DNA of 64,000 nt from Purpureocillium takamizusanense (Eukaryota; Ascomycota; Sordariomycetes; Hypocreales; Ophiocordycipitaceae): NCBI RefSeq assembly GCF_022605165.1, contig NC_063068.1, forward strand, positions 1,736,001 to 1,800,000, read 5' to 3'. The notes under the pieces are model-generated. The model worked only from the letters and a program-made list of their open reading frames with translations, had not been told where the DNA came from and searched no databases. Positions 32,544 through 44,435 of the stretch are shown here, piece after piece. The translations under genes were made by a program, and so were the position numbers. Position 1 is the stretch's first letter; every line of letters begins with the position of its first letter.

Positions 32544-33787
32544 CTATTCCTCAAACTGGCCACCGACGAAAGCGATGTTGCTGCGTTCCAGCTTATCCTT
32601 GAGATATTCGTAGACGGTGAAGGTGACGGCCTGGCCGGGGGCGACGCGCATGATGCGAGGCGTGATGCCCTTGTAAAAAGCGTGGAAGCCTTCTTGCCTG
32701 TGGGTTGCGTTAGCGTTTGTAGGTGCCTTTTCCTGCACCAAGGGGGGAAGCACATACTTGAACATGTCGCCCGAGATGCGGGCTATCCTCGTCCAGGCAC
32801 TGACGCCAGGCTCGGCGGGCGTCTTTTGCAGGCGCGTCTTGATGGTATCGATGGGAGCGTTGCTCAGGGGGCCCATGGCACCGCTGACGAGGCCGATGAG
32901 GGTGGTCTGCCAGCCGGGCAGGTTGACACCTTCGTACTGGGGCTGCCATTCCTTGAGCCACTCCTTGAAGTAGCTGTACGCGGTAAAGTTGACGGCCTGG
33001 TTGCTGCCCTGTCGCAGGGCGGTCAGGCTCACGCCGCGGTACAGGGCGCCGAAGCCTTCCTCGCGGACGACGGTGTAGAGGGCGTGGGCGGCGTTGCGGT
33101 ACTTGGGGACGTCGAGGGGGTCGGCCATGGAGTGGTGCTGGGCCTGGAGGCGGATCTTGATGACCTCCATGGGGGTGACGACGGCGACGGCCTCGGTGAC
33201 GCCGGCGGCGAGGCCGGCGAAGAAGGTGGCCTGGCCGGAGACGACGCCGGTGGACTTGTCGGCGAGGAGCTGCTTGTAGGACTCGAAGGAGGTGAAGCGG
33301 ATGGCCATCTTGGGGACGATGCCGGTGAGCACGGCGCCGAGGCCCTTGTACAGGCCGAGGGGCGTCTCCTTCTTGACGATCTCGACGCCCGTCTTGACGA
33401 AGCCGCGCTTGGGGGCGCCGGGCTGCCGCGCGCGGCGCGAGAGCTGCATGCGCACCTTGATTGTGTCTGCCATGGAAAAACGTCAGGCTGCTGCAAACCC
33501 AAAAGCCTGGATATCCGCCAGAGACTGGACTGGCAGGCAGTATGAGCGAGACGGCGAGGCGCGCTTGGGGGCACACTTACCGAGGGGGTGGCAGACGAGA
33601 GCCTCCATCATGCCGGCACCACCTCCGGCTGCAACACCGCGAAAAGGAAAAGCCAGTCAGTAAATCAAGTCCACGCGTGTCGAAGAAGGGGTGTTTAATC
33701 GCAAAAAGTGGCCATTTAAATTAACTTACCGATGAGGTTGACGGCCGCCGTGGGCGGCTTTTTGTTGCCGTCACTTGTCCGAGGCAT
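32544..33787 (-). CDS. SFC1: Mitochondrial succinate/fumarate carrier
   Basis: Four exons, 33787-33730, 33628-33581, 33466-32758 and 32697-32544, encode 322 residues. Three mitochondrial-carrier repeats are present, with signature motifs PLDTIKVRMQ (spliced from exons 2 and 3), PMEVIKIRLQ and PIDTIKTRLQ. 'AGGGAGMMEALVCHP' and 'VLTGIVPKMAIRFTSFE' are characteristic of the SFC1/ACR1 (AcuL) type. The carrier sits in the inner membrane and exchanges cytosolic succinate for matrix fumarate, linking the glyoxylate cycle to gluconeogenesis during growth on C2 compounds. A GTATGT donor inside 'MFK' and an ACAG acceptor rejoin the frame at 'QEGFHAFYKG'. Confidence 0.95.
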
Positions 33788-35682
33788 TGCGGCGGCGGGT
33801 GTCTCTGTGTGAGAGTCGCGGCGGCGTCGCAACGGAGCGATTGGGAGGAACCACGGGTCTTGACTCTACCCCTTGGGTCTCTGTATGCTAACAAAGGTCG
33901 TCGCGCTTCTTGTGCGATTGCGACGAGCCGCGAAAGGATTGTGCGACGGCGAAGGGGGGGAATTGGCTGCGGTTGCGGGTTGGTTCGCGCGCAAAGGCAG
34001 CAAGCAGGCCGACTTCGGGTTTCACGTGTAAATCCAGGCGAACGGCGACGACGACGGCGACTGACGATGACAGCACACACGCGCACACAAGATCAACCCC
34101 CGGTCCACAGACAACAACGGGATGCGATTGAGGATGGAAGGAAAAAGGTAAACGGCAGAGTAGAGGAGAGGCCGAGTATGGAAAGGTTTGAGGAGGGAGA
34201 GAAAGAGAGAGGAGGCAGAGGGTTGGCGATGCTTCCAAAGAGAAAAGAGTCACACGCGCTCGCGCGCACACACACACGACACTGAATGCGGGCTGGCCGG
34301 GCTAAGCTGGGCTGGGCTGGGCTGGGTGTGTGTGTGTGCCCTTTTTTGACATATGATTCCCGTATATGCTGCACCAGACGGGCCAAGGTTCATCGGGAGG
34401 CGTCTGGGGGGGGGGGGCCTCCACAGCCGGTGGGCGGTCGGGCGTGCAGTGTCAGTGGTGTATAGGTAGGTAAGGTACGTGCCGGGCAGACGGAGGGCGG
34501 TCCCCCGTGTTGCCGGAGCGGGCGGCCTGCCGAGACGTAGACGAGAGAGAGTGATGAAGATTCGATGTCTTACCGTTTGTCAGAACGGAGCTCTCTATGC
34601 ATACAATCTTCAATTGATTCTTCAAATATTCTTTTTCTCTCTTCATGTTTGGACCTTTTCCCTTGACGAGATCTCGTCAGTGACGCCAGGTCCTTCCAAT
34701 GCTCTTGGTCCGCCCGCGGCTCTGGGCCCGTAGCCGGCGGGCGACTTGTCTCGTCGCTGAGCCGAACGGCGGGCGTACCCCGTGTGACGCCATATGCCTT
34801 GAGCCGAACGGACCCACTCGCCCTCCTCCTCCTTCCTCCTCCTCCCCCGCCAATGCCTCTCTCTCTCTCTCCAACAGGAATCTCCACTCCACCGTGAGTG
34901 AGCCGAGCTTGTGAAAGACGCATTGCGGGGTTGCGGGCGTGCCGCCGCGGGGCAGTAACTTGGTCGGTACTAATATTGCACTGTTATTATTGACACTCCC
35001 TACTAACATTACCTACGTACGTACAGTAGTATATTCACGTTGTGGTAACGAGCCATTGGCGTCTACTTCGTACCAAGTAAGTTAGCATCGTCCTCTCCAG
35101 AGCTTTTGCAGATTTCCACTTTCGTTCGTTTCATCCCGGCTGCGTCTCGGCTCTCACGACCCCCGTCGCACCCACCCATCGGCGCTCCGCCCCGTACTTA
35201 CGAATGCCGACTACTTCACAGAAAGGGAAAACGTGCAACAAGCGCAGGGCACCGGGAGGGACCGGGTTCCCGACATACATACCGGGACCGACACCACCAG
35301 GCGTCAGCTCCAGCCATCGGGCCAGCAGCGCACGGTTGCGTCTCAGTGGGGACACACGCATTTCATTGTAGATGTATGTCCCGGTGATTTACCGTCAGAG
35401 TTGCCGAGGCTCATTGATGGGCCAGCCCGCCACCACTGGTTGACATTGTATGTATGTACGTACTCAGCTTTGGCGGCTGAGAATGAGAACCATGATGGGT
35501 CAAGTGACCTGCTTGGATTGATTAGCCTGCAGGTGATCGAACCTGCCGGGCGCTAGCCTGGGATCGGGGACTTCGACCGTGATGCTCTGATGCTCGAGGA
35601 TCCGAGATATGTCGTGTCTCCTCCCCCTTCAACTCCCCCACCTCCGCCCTGCACCACACCGTGGTGTTGCCCCTGCCCCTGC

Positions 35683-35706
35683 GTGTGTGTGTGTGTGTGT
35701 GTGTGT
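35683..35706. repeat. (GT)12 microsatellite
   Basis: Twelve uninterrupted GT units lie in non-coding DNA between SFC1 and sconB. Confidence 0.9.
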
Positions 35707-36383
35707 GCCGGCGCGCGAGCCCATCTCGACGACAGCTCGCCCGACGAGCCGAACTAGAGTGACACAACATTGTCTCAAATCAACTCTCTCGTCGGTCGGG
35801 GCGACAAGCCGCCGAAGCTGCAGCACTCCAACTGCCACAAGTTGCGACTTCAACCATCCTCTCTGCTATAATTCCGATTCGATGCTTACACCTTCACCTT
35901 GGAGACCACTAGACGTCGTCGCAAGTCGCCATTCTATGACGCCCTGGGGCCAGGAACACTCGTGCAAATCATACTTGGTTGTCTCTTGCGGACCCTATCT
36001 AACCGGGTTGTGACCTCGAAACACGGAAATTGCAGGGCTCCGAGAGCCAACGCCATGAGAAGCCAGAAGCACTGCTGTTTGTCTACCCCGTTCAAAGCCG
36101 ACGGCCCGTTCCCGCCCGAATTATCCCGACACAAATTTGACAGGTTCCATCCATACACTTTGCAGCGAGCCCAGATATGAAAATACACCCATTCCATACC
36201 AGCATGTGGTCCAGTACGCCGCCATCCGCGATGCCCAGTCAATAAAACAAAGTGAAAAAAGGAAATTCGGCCGTGTGGTATCTCGTGTCAAACGCCTAGA
36301 AATGTCCGGATGCGCGAAATAGCAAGTCGTCGCTGATGATGTGGTGCCGTCTGGTCTTGATCGCCGCCACGCGACCCGCCAGG

Positions 36384-36403
36384 GTGTGTGTGTGTGTGTG
36401 TGT
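36384..36403. repeat. (GT)10 microsatellite near the sconB 3' end
   Basis: Ten GT units end 18 nt beyond the sconB stop codon (36422), so the tract is probably in the 3' UTR, read as CA on that strand. Confidence 0.85.
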
Positions 36404-36421
36404 CTGTGTTGTGCGTCTTTC

Positions 36422-38597
36422 TCACGATGGTGTCCCCCTCTCCTCTGTAACCTCACCTTCGAAGCTATATAGTCGCACTTCTCCGTCCTCACTGCCGCTC
36501 GCCATCCGACTGTCGCTGAGCCCGACGCACGTCACCGGCCCCGCGTGGCCCGTGAAGCTGCGCTCGCACTTGCCGGACCGCGGCTCCCAGATCTTGGTCA
36601 TCGAGTCGTTGGCGCCCGTCACGACGCGAAGTGTGTCGCCGACAAGGCCCCATATGCCCTCGACGTGGCCAAACATGCTGCGGATGCACTTGCCCGTCTC
36701 AATGTCCCACAGGCGCACCGTGTTGTCGAGCCCGCCCGTGAGCATGTACTTGGGAGGCAGGGGCCTCGACGGGTCCGACGCGAAGCCCGACCCGAACGAG
36801 GCACGCACGTCGGCCGGCGGCTCAGCCGTCGTAGGCGTGGGCGTGTTGCTGCGGCTGCTGTGCATGGAGAGAGCATCCGTCAAGTCCTCGCTGGGGTAGC
36901 CATCCGGCTCAAAGTCCGGTGGCATCAGCAGCACCTGTTGCACCTGACCAACGTGACCCTTGAACGTCTTGACACACTGCTTCGAGTCCAGGTCCCATAG
37001 CTTGACCGTCATGTCGTCTGACGCCGAGAAGACGGTCCGTGACATCGAGTCGATGCGCACGTGGTTGACCCAGTCCGTGTGGCCACGTAAGCAGCACGTC
37101 TGCTTGGTGTCGAAGCTGAAGATCTTGACAGTCTTGTCGATAGAACCAGACGCCAGAGTGCACCCGTCATAATGCACCGACAAGACGCCTTCCGTGTGGC
37201 ACTGTAATGTGCTGATGCACTCACCCGTTTGCCAGTTCCAAATCTTGATGGTCTTGTCGATGCTACCGCTGATGAGTTTTGAGTCGTCGAATTGCAGCGT
37301 CCGGATGGCCGACGTGTGGCCGCGCAACGTTCGAATCACCTCGCCCGTCTGGATGTTCCAGATCTTGATCGTCGTGTCGTACGAACCCGTGGCGAGAATC
37401 GCGTCGTCAAACTGCAGACAAGTGACCCCGTTCTCGTGGCCCTTGAAGGTCTTGATAGCGCACCGACCAGTCTTCCAGTTGTAACCGACCTTGTATCGAT
37501 CGCGGTACACATCCTTCCACGGGCGGAATTTGCGCTCGACCTCGAGCTGTGATCGCGAATGGGACGCGCCATCGAGTCGAGGGCGTTTAGAAGGCCCATC
37601 GTCGCTGACGGACAGGGACCGCTTGTTAGAATCGCTCACAGCGGCATCATCGTCGTGGTCGCGGTCGGGGTCGTTTTGTTGGCTTTGAGCCTGATCATGT
37701 CGGTGGTGGGCAGACTGGTGACGACTCCATGCCCGCAGCTTCTTCTTCTCGAGAAGTGGCAAGCCCCAACCACATTTGGTGCATTTTCTGTCAATGTGCT
37801 GCTCGCACATCCTGTGCCAGACGACATCATCGTCGGCCAGGTTTCGCCACCGCCGGCTGACCTGCGCAGCCTTGCAAAGCGAGACGGTATCTAGGTGGCA
37901 AAGGATCTTGTAGGAGAGCTCGGCGGGGAGGGCGGCAAGGAAATCGATCTTGAGCTGCTCGTGGACCTCGCGCGACACGGTCGAGAGTTGAGGGAAGCAG
38001 CATTGTGTGATGATTCCCTGAAGCATCAACTCGCGGTGCTTGGCGGGCGCGGCGGAGAAGAGAGACCAGACATGGGTGATGGCTTCTTGGTCTGCGACGG
38101 GGAGGCTGTTGAGTTCCTGGACCAAGTTAGCAAAAGGGGCAAGAACGGATCACGATGGGCGTCCGGCGGCTTACACTCTGGATGAAGCCCATCTTGGTCT
38201 CGTCGGCGGCTCGGCGACATTTTGAGTCGGGGCGATGACGGTAGCAAAACCTCGTGTTTGGGTCCTTGCGGGCAGGAGTGAGGTCGGTCGTGTCGTTGCT
38301 CTTGCCCTTGCCGATAGGGGCGTAGATGCCGGGGATGTGCTCCTTGAGAAAGGGGCTCACCGTCTTGGTGAGCAGTTCGGAAGGCATCTTCTTGAGGCGG
38401 ACGTGGTCCTCGTCCTGGGGCCGTCGTCGATTACAGTTATCGCGGAGGGCCTGTTGGTTGCTCGTCGACGAGTCTCCAGTCAAGGTGTTGGTGGAACCGT
38501 CGCCGTCGCGCGACGGGTTGCGAGAGATGTCATTATCTGATGGCGGCGTAGCCGGCGACTGCAGATGTCGGTTTCGCAAGACGGAGCCTGCGTCCAT
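36422..38597 (-). CDS. sconB: F-box/WD40 sulfur controller (SCF substrate receptor)
   Basis: Two exons, 38597-38175 and 38116-36422, encode 705 residues. After a disordered N terminus, a conserved patch reads '[15 protein letters not shown]' and 'MGFIQSELNSLP' across the intron. An F-box follows at about 195-240 ('[18 protein letters not shown]'), then an acidic/basic linker and seven WD40 blades (about 345-700). Segments such as '[23 protein letters not shown]' mark it as the SCON-2/SconB/MET30 type. It recruits targets to the SCF ubiquitin ligase and represses sulfur assimilation, classically through the bZIP activator CYS3/MetR. Blade 5-6 contains a Ser/Thr/Pro-rich insertion (about 555-605). 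The frame stays open for 133 codons upstream of the chosen ATG, but that sequence is not protein-like. Confidence 0.94.
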
Positions 38598-41405
38598 GGC
38601 GACGGTGAAGCCAGGGCAGGCGACGTCGCAGGGGGAGGGGGCGATGGGCGCGGAGCGTCTATATACGGCGGTGATGGCGACAGCAGGAACCGGGAGCCAT
38701 CCGGTTTCACAGGGTGTCAGACCGGACCGGGCAGGGCAGGCTTGTGTTTGCGGCGCTGTCGATGGCGTGCTGCCCGGGGCGCGGGTCGTGGTATAAGCAA
38801 CGCAGTGCAAGCTCGGACACTTCTGGAGTTTGAGCGCAAGATACGGGGATGGAAGGGTGTCGGTGATTGCGCCGACATCAAATGGAGGGCTGGCGGGGGA
38901 GCGAGGAAAGAGCCTGCAGCGGGCGGCTGTCGGTACGGCGACTTTCCCCACCGACCGACCGCCGAAGCCGTTGGGGGCCCAGGTGCCGCCCGCCACTGCC
39001 AGGTGGGTAGTGCCACTATACTACGTCCCTGGAAAGAGGCACTAACAGCCAGTGAGTGAGTGCTCACGACCATCAGTTGCTGCGACATGTATTCTGTGCT
39101 TGCTTTTCCCTCTTTTCCTTCTTGCTCTTGCATGCACACGCATCCTACCGTCTCGCTCGCTGCTACTCACCGACAGTGTTCAGTTCATCCCAGTCAAGCG
39201 GTGCCCGTCTGCAGGTTGCGCAATCCGGCCCCCCTGCTGCAGAGAGTGCTGCTGCAACACGTCGGCCGTCCTCCCTCTTCCGTCGACTCGCTCCAGAGCG
39301 TCCAGGGGAGCCCCCCGGACGCGGATAAGCGCTGGGGTCCTGCCTTCGCAGCATTACTTTGGAAACGCAGAGGGGGAGGATGCGCTGGCGCGGCAAAGGC
39401 TAAGATGGCGTGCCAATGCCTGGTGTCAAGGCGATGTTTGCCTCTGCTTGGGTGCTACGGGGCGTGGATGGCGTTATCCTGGATGCCCAGTGCACCATGT
39501 GGAACATGTGGGCCCGGCACTCGTGCTCGTCGCCCGCGGTCATTGGCCCTCGCCTGCCTGTCAGGCGGGGTGGCGCCATCACGCAGAGTCTTAGTCAGAT
39601 CTGGTCACGACTTTCTCGACTTTTCGCTGATGACCGACTCAATCGCCTGCGCTGACATGTCTTGACTTGCCACTTTCTCGAAGGGCCCAGCGCCGTGGGG
39701 AACGGAACTCTCTAATAAATGGCATCATCGGACCAGACTGCCGATTCCCAGGGCGACTGGCGTGCGACCGATGGGGATGTCGCCTTTGACACCTGCCAGC
39801 CGTGCATTGCTTCACACTCTAGCACACCGGCCAATCAGTCGTTCGACACCTTGGCGGCTCGGCGCGGGAGCCGGAACCATCTGCGGCTCGATTTATTTCG
39901 TACACATACAATCTAGGCATTACACCTTGGGGCTGTCGGTGAGGCACCAGCCACATTCGCTCATCCGATACCTCTCACGTCATGTGCCTCCAGCAGGTTG
40001 AGCAGCGCACCAGACATGAAGATCTGGAATGTCGCACAGAAATCCTTTCCTCCACCTGTTCCTTTCACGCATGAGCCCCGCTGCGTTGTACAGTACCTAT
40101 ACATACATCGTACGGAAGTACAGTATAGTATTCTCAGGCATACTTCGTAGATGATTGCCTGTTCTCCTGCGTCCTTGAGCATCATGGCACTTGAATCGAC
40201 GTGCGTCTCTGTGTAAGAGGCACCACCTCGGATTTATGCAGTGGACGCCAGCATTTCGCTCGGAGAGGAAAGATTGGTTGTAAAGAAACCGAGCATACAA
40301 GATGACATGCTAATCAAGAGAAGCATCTTCTTCCTTTTTTGCCCCCATTTCCCTTCTCTATTTTGACCTTTGGCATGCAAAACGATTGCTTCGCCAGCGA
40401 GAACTGCCATATGCATTCTCATCCTATTCTAATTGAGAATACTACTCAACTGCGTGGGTACCCATCCGGTAATGCACACGGCGACCCATATCTGCACCAG
40501 CGTGGGTCTTACCCCGGCGGGCGTCGATAATAGATACCAATCGGGGAGGTGTCAGTGTCAGAAGCTAGAACCCTTGCGGCCCCGTTGGCAGGCTGATTCC
40601 TCACGATACGGGGGCGCAACCTACTTTTGGGTCACGCCTGACCCCAGGGCCCCAAAAAGTCTCCGGCAGGACCAGAAATTAGGCTGATTTATCCGCAAGA
40701 GTGCTACACAGGCCAAGAGCCAGGTGTTGGGACCTGCAGGGCCGATGATCTGACACGACGTCGACGCTGACCAACAAGGCTCACTCAAACCCTTCTGCAG
40801 ATGCTGAAGGAGCCTGTGCCTCATGCTTATCTGAAAATGATGGGCCAGTTTTTACGAGCATGGCAAGGCAAGTTTTCTCAGTGCTGGATTCTATCCTTCT
40901 CTTGTCACGGGCTTAAGCAACCAGGTCTGACCAGTGCAGTATATGGACCAGGAGCGCCTGCGTTTGACAGTGATTTATCTCGCCGATACAGAGCATCGAG
41001 TGATGAGCTCTACTATACGAAGTAGAATTTTGGGCGATTGTCTAACGTGGCAGATGTTTTGTTGCATGCAAGTTGAGCAGTGCTGTCGGTGCCGGCCGCC
41101 CGATATCGTCAGACGAGACCCGCTGTCAGCGCCTCACCTAGGTGAAGGCTCTCAATTGAGTCATGGCTTCATAGGAGAGAGAGAGAGGTGATTGGCTGCT
41201 TGACCTGCTGGAACTATGGACTACTACTACTACTACGTACTACACGATTTGTTCAGGATCCGAGTGAGCTGCATCTCACAGGGATCGATGAAGCCCCTCC
41301 CCAACCAAGGCTTCGTCTCGAATGCAAGTGGTTGCAACTGCCGCCATCTCCGACGCCCGACCGACCGGATTCTGTGTCCGCACCACAATCCATATGATAC
41401 CCAGT
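38598..41405. other. 2.8-kb divergent region between sconB and the GNAT gene
   Basis: A TATA-like element lies on the minus strand at about 38660-38668, some 65 nt before the sconB ATG. Two overlapping rightward frames at 39052-39594 and 39060-39665 start with hydrophobic, Cys-rich stretches but resemble nothing and shadow each other. No CYS3-type ATGRYRYCAT palindrome was spotted by eye. Confidence 0.4.
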
Positions 41406-41900
41406 ATGGCGCAGGAACCCAACTCAACCACTTCCGGAACGACGATACGCAGAGCCCGTAGCGACGACGTGCCCGGCATTGAGCACATGGTCACTGCCGC
41501 GTACACAAAATACATTGCCCGCATCGGCAAGCCACCGGCGCCCATGCTCGCCGACTACACCCAGCTCCTACTCACGCACGATGTCTTCGTCCTCATGGCC
41601 GACTACGACAGGACGGTGGTCGGCTCGATCGTCCTGGATGCGAGCGAGGGCCGGGACTCGGTCCAGATCAACAACCTGGTCGTCGATCCCGCCGCACAAG
41701 GGAGAGGATACGGCAAGACGCTGATGCGCTGCGCCGAGGATTTCGCGCGGGCGAGCAACCGCACGGCGCTGGAGCTGTTTACGAATGTCAAGATGCACGA
41801 GAACTTTGCGCTGTACGCCAAGATGGGATTCGATGAAGTGGATAGAAGGACAGAGGATGGGTATGAGCGCGCGTACTTTCGCAAGGGGCTGCTGGCATAG
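41406..41900 (+). CDS. GNAT family N-acetyltransferase
   Basis: An intronless frame of 164 residues from the ATG at 41406, or 168 from 41394. It shows the GNAT core: an N-terminal 'TIRRARSDDVPGIEHMV', a strand 'VGSIVLD', motif A 'LVVDPAAQGRGYGKTLM' with the Q-x-x-G-x-G acetyl-CoA loop, and motif B 'NFALYAKMGFDEVDRR'. The length is typical of a stand-alone small-molecule or protein N-acetyltransferase. The acceptor substrate cannot be predicted. There is no targeting signal. The upstream part of the open frame (41322-41393) lacks family similarity and is probably leader. Confidence 0.88.
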   Translation: MAQEPNSTTSGTTIRRARSDDVPGIEHMVTAAYTKYIARIGKPPAPMLADYTQLLLTHDVFVLMADYDRTVVGSIVLDASEGRDSVQINNLVVDPAAQGRGYGKTLMRCAEDFARASNRTALELFTNVKMHENFALYAKMGFDEVDRRTEDGYERAYFRKGLLA

Positions 41901-42521
41901 TGGTAGCGTGAAAACATAGCAACGATGACGGCGCGACGATGCTAATCGTTCCGTGAACGCAATCACGGCAGGCGCCTTGTGCACAACGCGGGTTGTCCGT
42001 TGAAAGCGGAAAAATCGCTGACAGCATTCACGCACGTCTTAGAGTCTAAATGAAACAGCGTTGCTTCCCGTGGAATTGCATGCAGTGGGTTGGTTTACTG
42101 TCGGAGGTTTTCTTCCACCCGGCATCGATTAGTGAATAGCTAGATCCCAACTCAGATCAGTGAGATTAATCAATCGGTAGTTTTTGGAATTTAGTGTTTG
42201 TTCCGATCGTTGAGTACGGTGATCCACTACTCCATCAGACCGTTGGTGATGATGCTTTGATGTGACCCCAGCAGCAGCGTCCCATTGAAATGCATGTCGT
42301 CATGACTTTCAGCGCACGGCAGGTCCCTTGGACGCCGACGCGACGCTTCCTCTTGCAAAAGCAAAACGATTGAGCTCCTCATGTATAAGTATCCAGCATG
42401 TCAACTCATTGAATCCGACTTTTTGTTTTCGAGCATCATTCGCATCAGTTTATCTTGGTGTAAACGACCTGCTATTAGTTCTGAACACACAGCAAAGAGC
42501 TTGCAACGCAGTCCCGACACA
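41901..42521. other. Intergenic region
   Basis: This holds the 3' flank of the GNAT gene and the promoter of the 82-residue protein gene. No other feature was seen. Confidence 0.4.
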
Positions 42522-42835
42522 ATGTCTTCCGAGTCCAACGAGTACGTTTCGCGTCAGGGCGACAAGTCTGAAATCCCCGTGCAAGCCGACGACTCCAAGG
42601 TCGAAGATCCCATTGATGAAACCACGGCCAACTCCGATGCACAGCTCGGTATGTGCAATCGCATTCTCGCACCCGTACATCACATGCCCATCATCTAATG
42701 CCACAGATGATAGAACGTGATGACGCTGAAGCCATCGACAAGAGTAACATAATCAAGGATCGCACTCGCCATGCCGAGCCTCAGGCAGGATATCGCGAGC
42801 CAGGAGATAATGAGGGCATTCCCACTGATGACTAG
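42522..42835 (+). CDS. Conserved small hydrophilic protein
   Basis: Two exons, 42522-42648 and 42714-42835, with a 65-nt intron (GTATGT donor, CTAAT branch site and a GATAG acceptor), encode 82 residues. The protein is highly charged and probably disordered. Its blocks are 'EYVSRQGDKSEIPVQ', 'VEDPIDETTANSDAQLERDD', 'AEAIDKSNIIKDRTR' and 'YREPGDNEGIP'. From memory, the blocks VEDPID, SD-x-QL-x-RDD-x-EAID-x-SNII and EPGD-x-EG recur in many ascomycete proteins of this size, so the gene is probably real and conserved; I know of no function. The acceptor was picked because it gives QLERDDAEAID, whereas the earlier CCACAG site breaks the frame. Confidence 0.8.
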
Positions 42836-43538
42836 ATTCAGAGATGACACTAAGAAGTATAGTGGCAATTGTATGATATTGTTTACATATATTATAATTC
42901 AACGATGGCCCATGTTCAATGTTCGCAGCACACTTTTCATCGTAAACACTGTGACGGTGCTGTTATTCAGTGTTGGCTCTCTAGCCATTTGTACCCGTAA
43001 ATAATCCCACCCGTGATGAATAAGGATTATGATTTTTCCTCGGGCTAGTCTCCAGGAGACTGGCGCAGTCCCAGGTCAGGTGAAGCATCGTGAACTAAAC
43101 AGTCTGGCCCCGGTCGGTCCGCCACCTCTCAAGCCAACATCACGTTGACGTAACGGCTGAATGGAATCTCGCCCTAGCTAAGGGCGCTATGTCCTCAGTG
43201 AAGAGAAGGTGTTCCCCTATAAGCGCAATGGTTGGTCATGTTTTGGTGGTTTGAGACTTTTTGTAGCATCAGCATTCCAGGACGGGGCGATAGCATCGGT
43301 GCATCGGGGTACTACGGGACCTTCGCCAACTGGCACGGGGCAACAAGACGAGTCCAAGGTCACAATTGGCCTGCCTGGCCTGCTCTGTCTGTATCTGCCT
43401 GACCCGTCATGAATTTTCGTCGTGCATCGGCGTCACACGCCTAGTCTCTATATCCCCGCCCGGCCTCAAGCATGGTACTCTGACGCGGATGTTAAACGAC
43501 ACAAGCACTTCCATCCTGACGATAGGAAGGGCCCTACC
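42836..43538. other. Intergenic region
   Basis: This holds the 3' flank of the small-protein gene and the promoter of the type II membrane-protein gene. The first 150 nt are AT-rich. No gene was seen. Confidence 0.4.
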
Positions 43539-44435
43539 ATGGACATCCGAGGCCCTCCCGTACGATACCCATCTGCACCCAGCGTGAGCATCTCGACGAG
43601 CGACGTTGTTCTGCTCCGAAGCCCCCCGTCACCAGTGTCGGCAGGGAGCGACTCGACGACACTAAGAAACCCGTCCGACTGCGACCCCCCGAGTCCTCGA
43701 CAGCCACCGGCTTACGGAGCTGAAGGCGCGCCGCCGCAGTACCAGGAGGAGCTTGTATCGGGGGCAAAAAGCAAGGCAAAGCGGCGGAAGACGTTGCTAG
43801 TCCGGCTTCTCACATCGATCTTCATCACAGTCCTTGTATCGCTCATCGTCGCGGCGGTGGTGGGAAGGATACATGACAGACAAAACAACAACGACGATGC
43901 CGCGCAAAACACGTCATCGACAGCGACGTGAGTTGATTCGTCATCCTAAGCGTGCCACCCGTTAACGAGACTGACCGCGCACAGGCAAAGCGTCGCACGA
44001 TTCACCATGTCGAGCGATCCGACGACCTTGCCAGAGTCGGCGATGCCTTTGAGCACAACTGCGGCTGCGACGGCGGCCCCGACCACGTTTTCCACAGTGA
44101 CGACGACGCGCAGCGTGGCAGCTCCAAATCCGACGTTGCCTCCTCTGACGACAGTCGACTGTGCGTCCCTGGCTCGCCTGAGTGGCGCGACACCCGTAAC
44201 AAGCATCCAACAGACGCCCACAGCGCGAGATCGCAAGATACAAGTCACCGAGGCCGCACAGCCTAGCGACGATGGATCCGAAATGACGGGGGTGTCTATA
44301 TACGAGTACGGCGGGTGCCTCTGGGCAAAGGCTTCGTACAAGTTTGGTGTTGGAGACAGTCTGGCGTACCGGTGCACCGTGGCTTGTCCTCCAGAGAAAC
44401 GTGATGGACAGGGGGCGAGCGGAGTGGAATTTTAA
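43539..44435 (+). CDS. Single-pass (type II) membrane protein, unknown function
   Basis: Two exons, 43539-43927 and 43985-44435, encode 279 residues. The N-terminal 85 residues are Pro/Ser-rich with PPAY and PPQY motifs, potential WW-domain or Nedd4-like ligase contacts. A basic cluster (KSKAKRRK) and one membrane helix (about 87-108) follow. The remaining C-terminal domain is Thr/Ser/Ala-rich, then ends in a 70-residue region with several Cys and the segment 'YEYGGCLWAKASYKFGVGD'. The positive-inside rule places the N terminus in the cytosol and the C-terminal domain outside or in the lumen. I do not recognise a family. Confidence 0.7.

Larger units (their letters stand above)
33788..36421. 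other. 2.6-kb intergenic region with microsatellites
   Basis: This is the promoter side of SFC1 and the 3' flank of sconB. It contains a G12 tract (34406-34417; poly-C on the SFC1 sense strand), four tandem GCTGG units (34306-34325), and (GT)12 and (GT)10 runs. Frames present are short and low-complexity. No gene is called. Confidence 0.45.

Noticed and set aside
32337..33545. A 402-codon frame antisense to the succinate/fumarate carrier
   Set aside because: It runs through the carrier's exons and introns and has Gly/Asp/Glu/Val-skewed composition; a shadow.
35530..35560. A tRNA T-arm-like stretch on the minus strand (GCAGGTTCGATC)
   Set aside because: No acceptor stem, D arm or anticodon arm can be drawn around it.
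38598..38996. An N-terminal extension of sconB by 133 codons
   Set aside because: The frame is open, but the sequence is Pro/Ala/Arg-rich noise and a TATA-like element lies inside it; the family N terminus starts near 38597.
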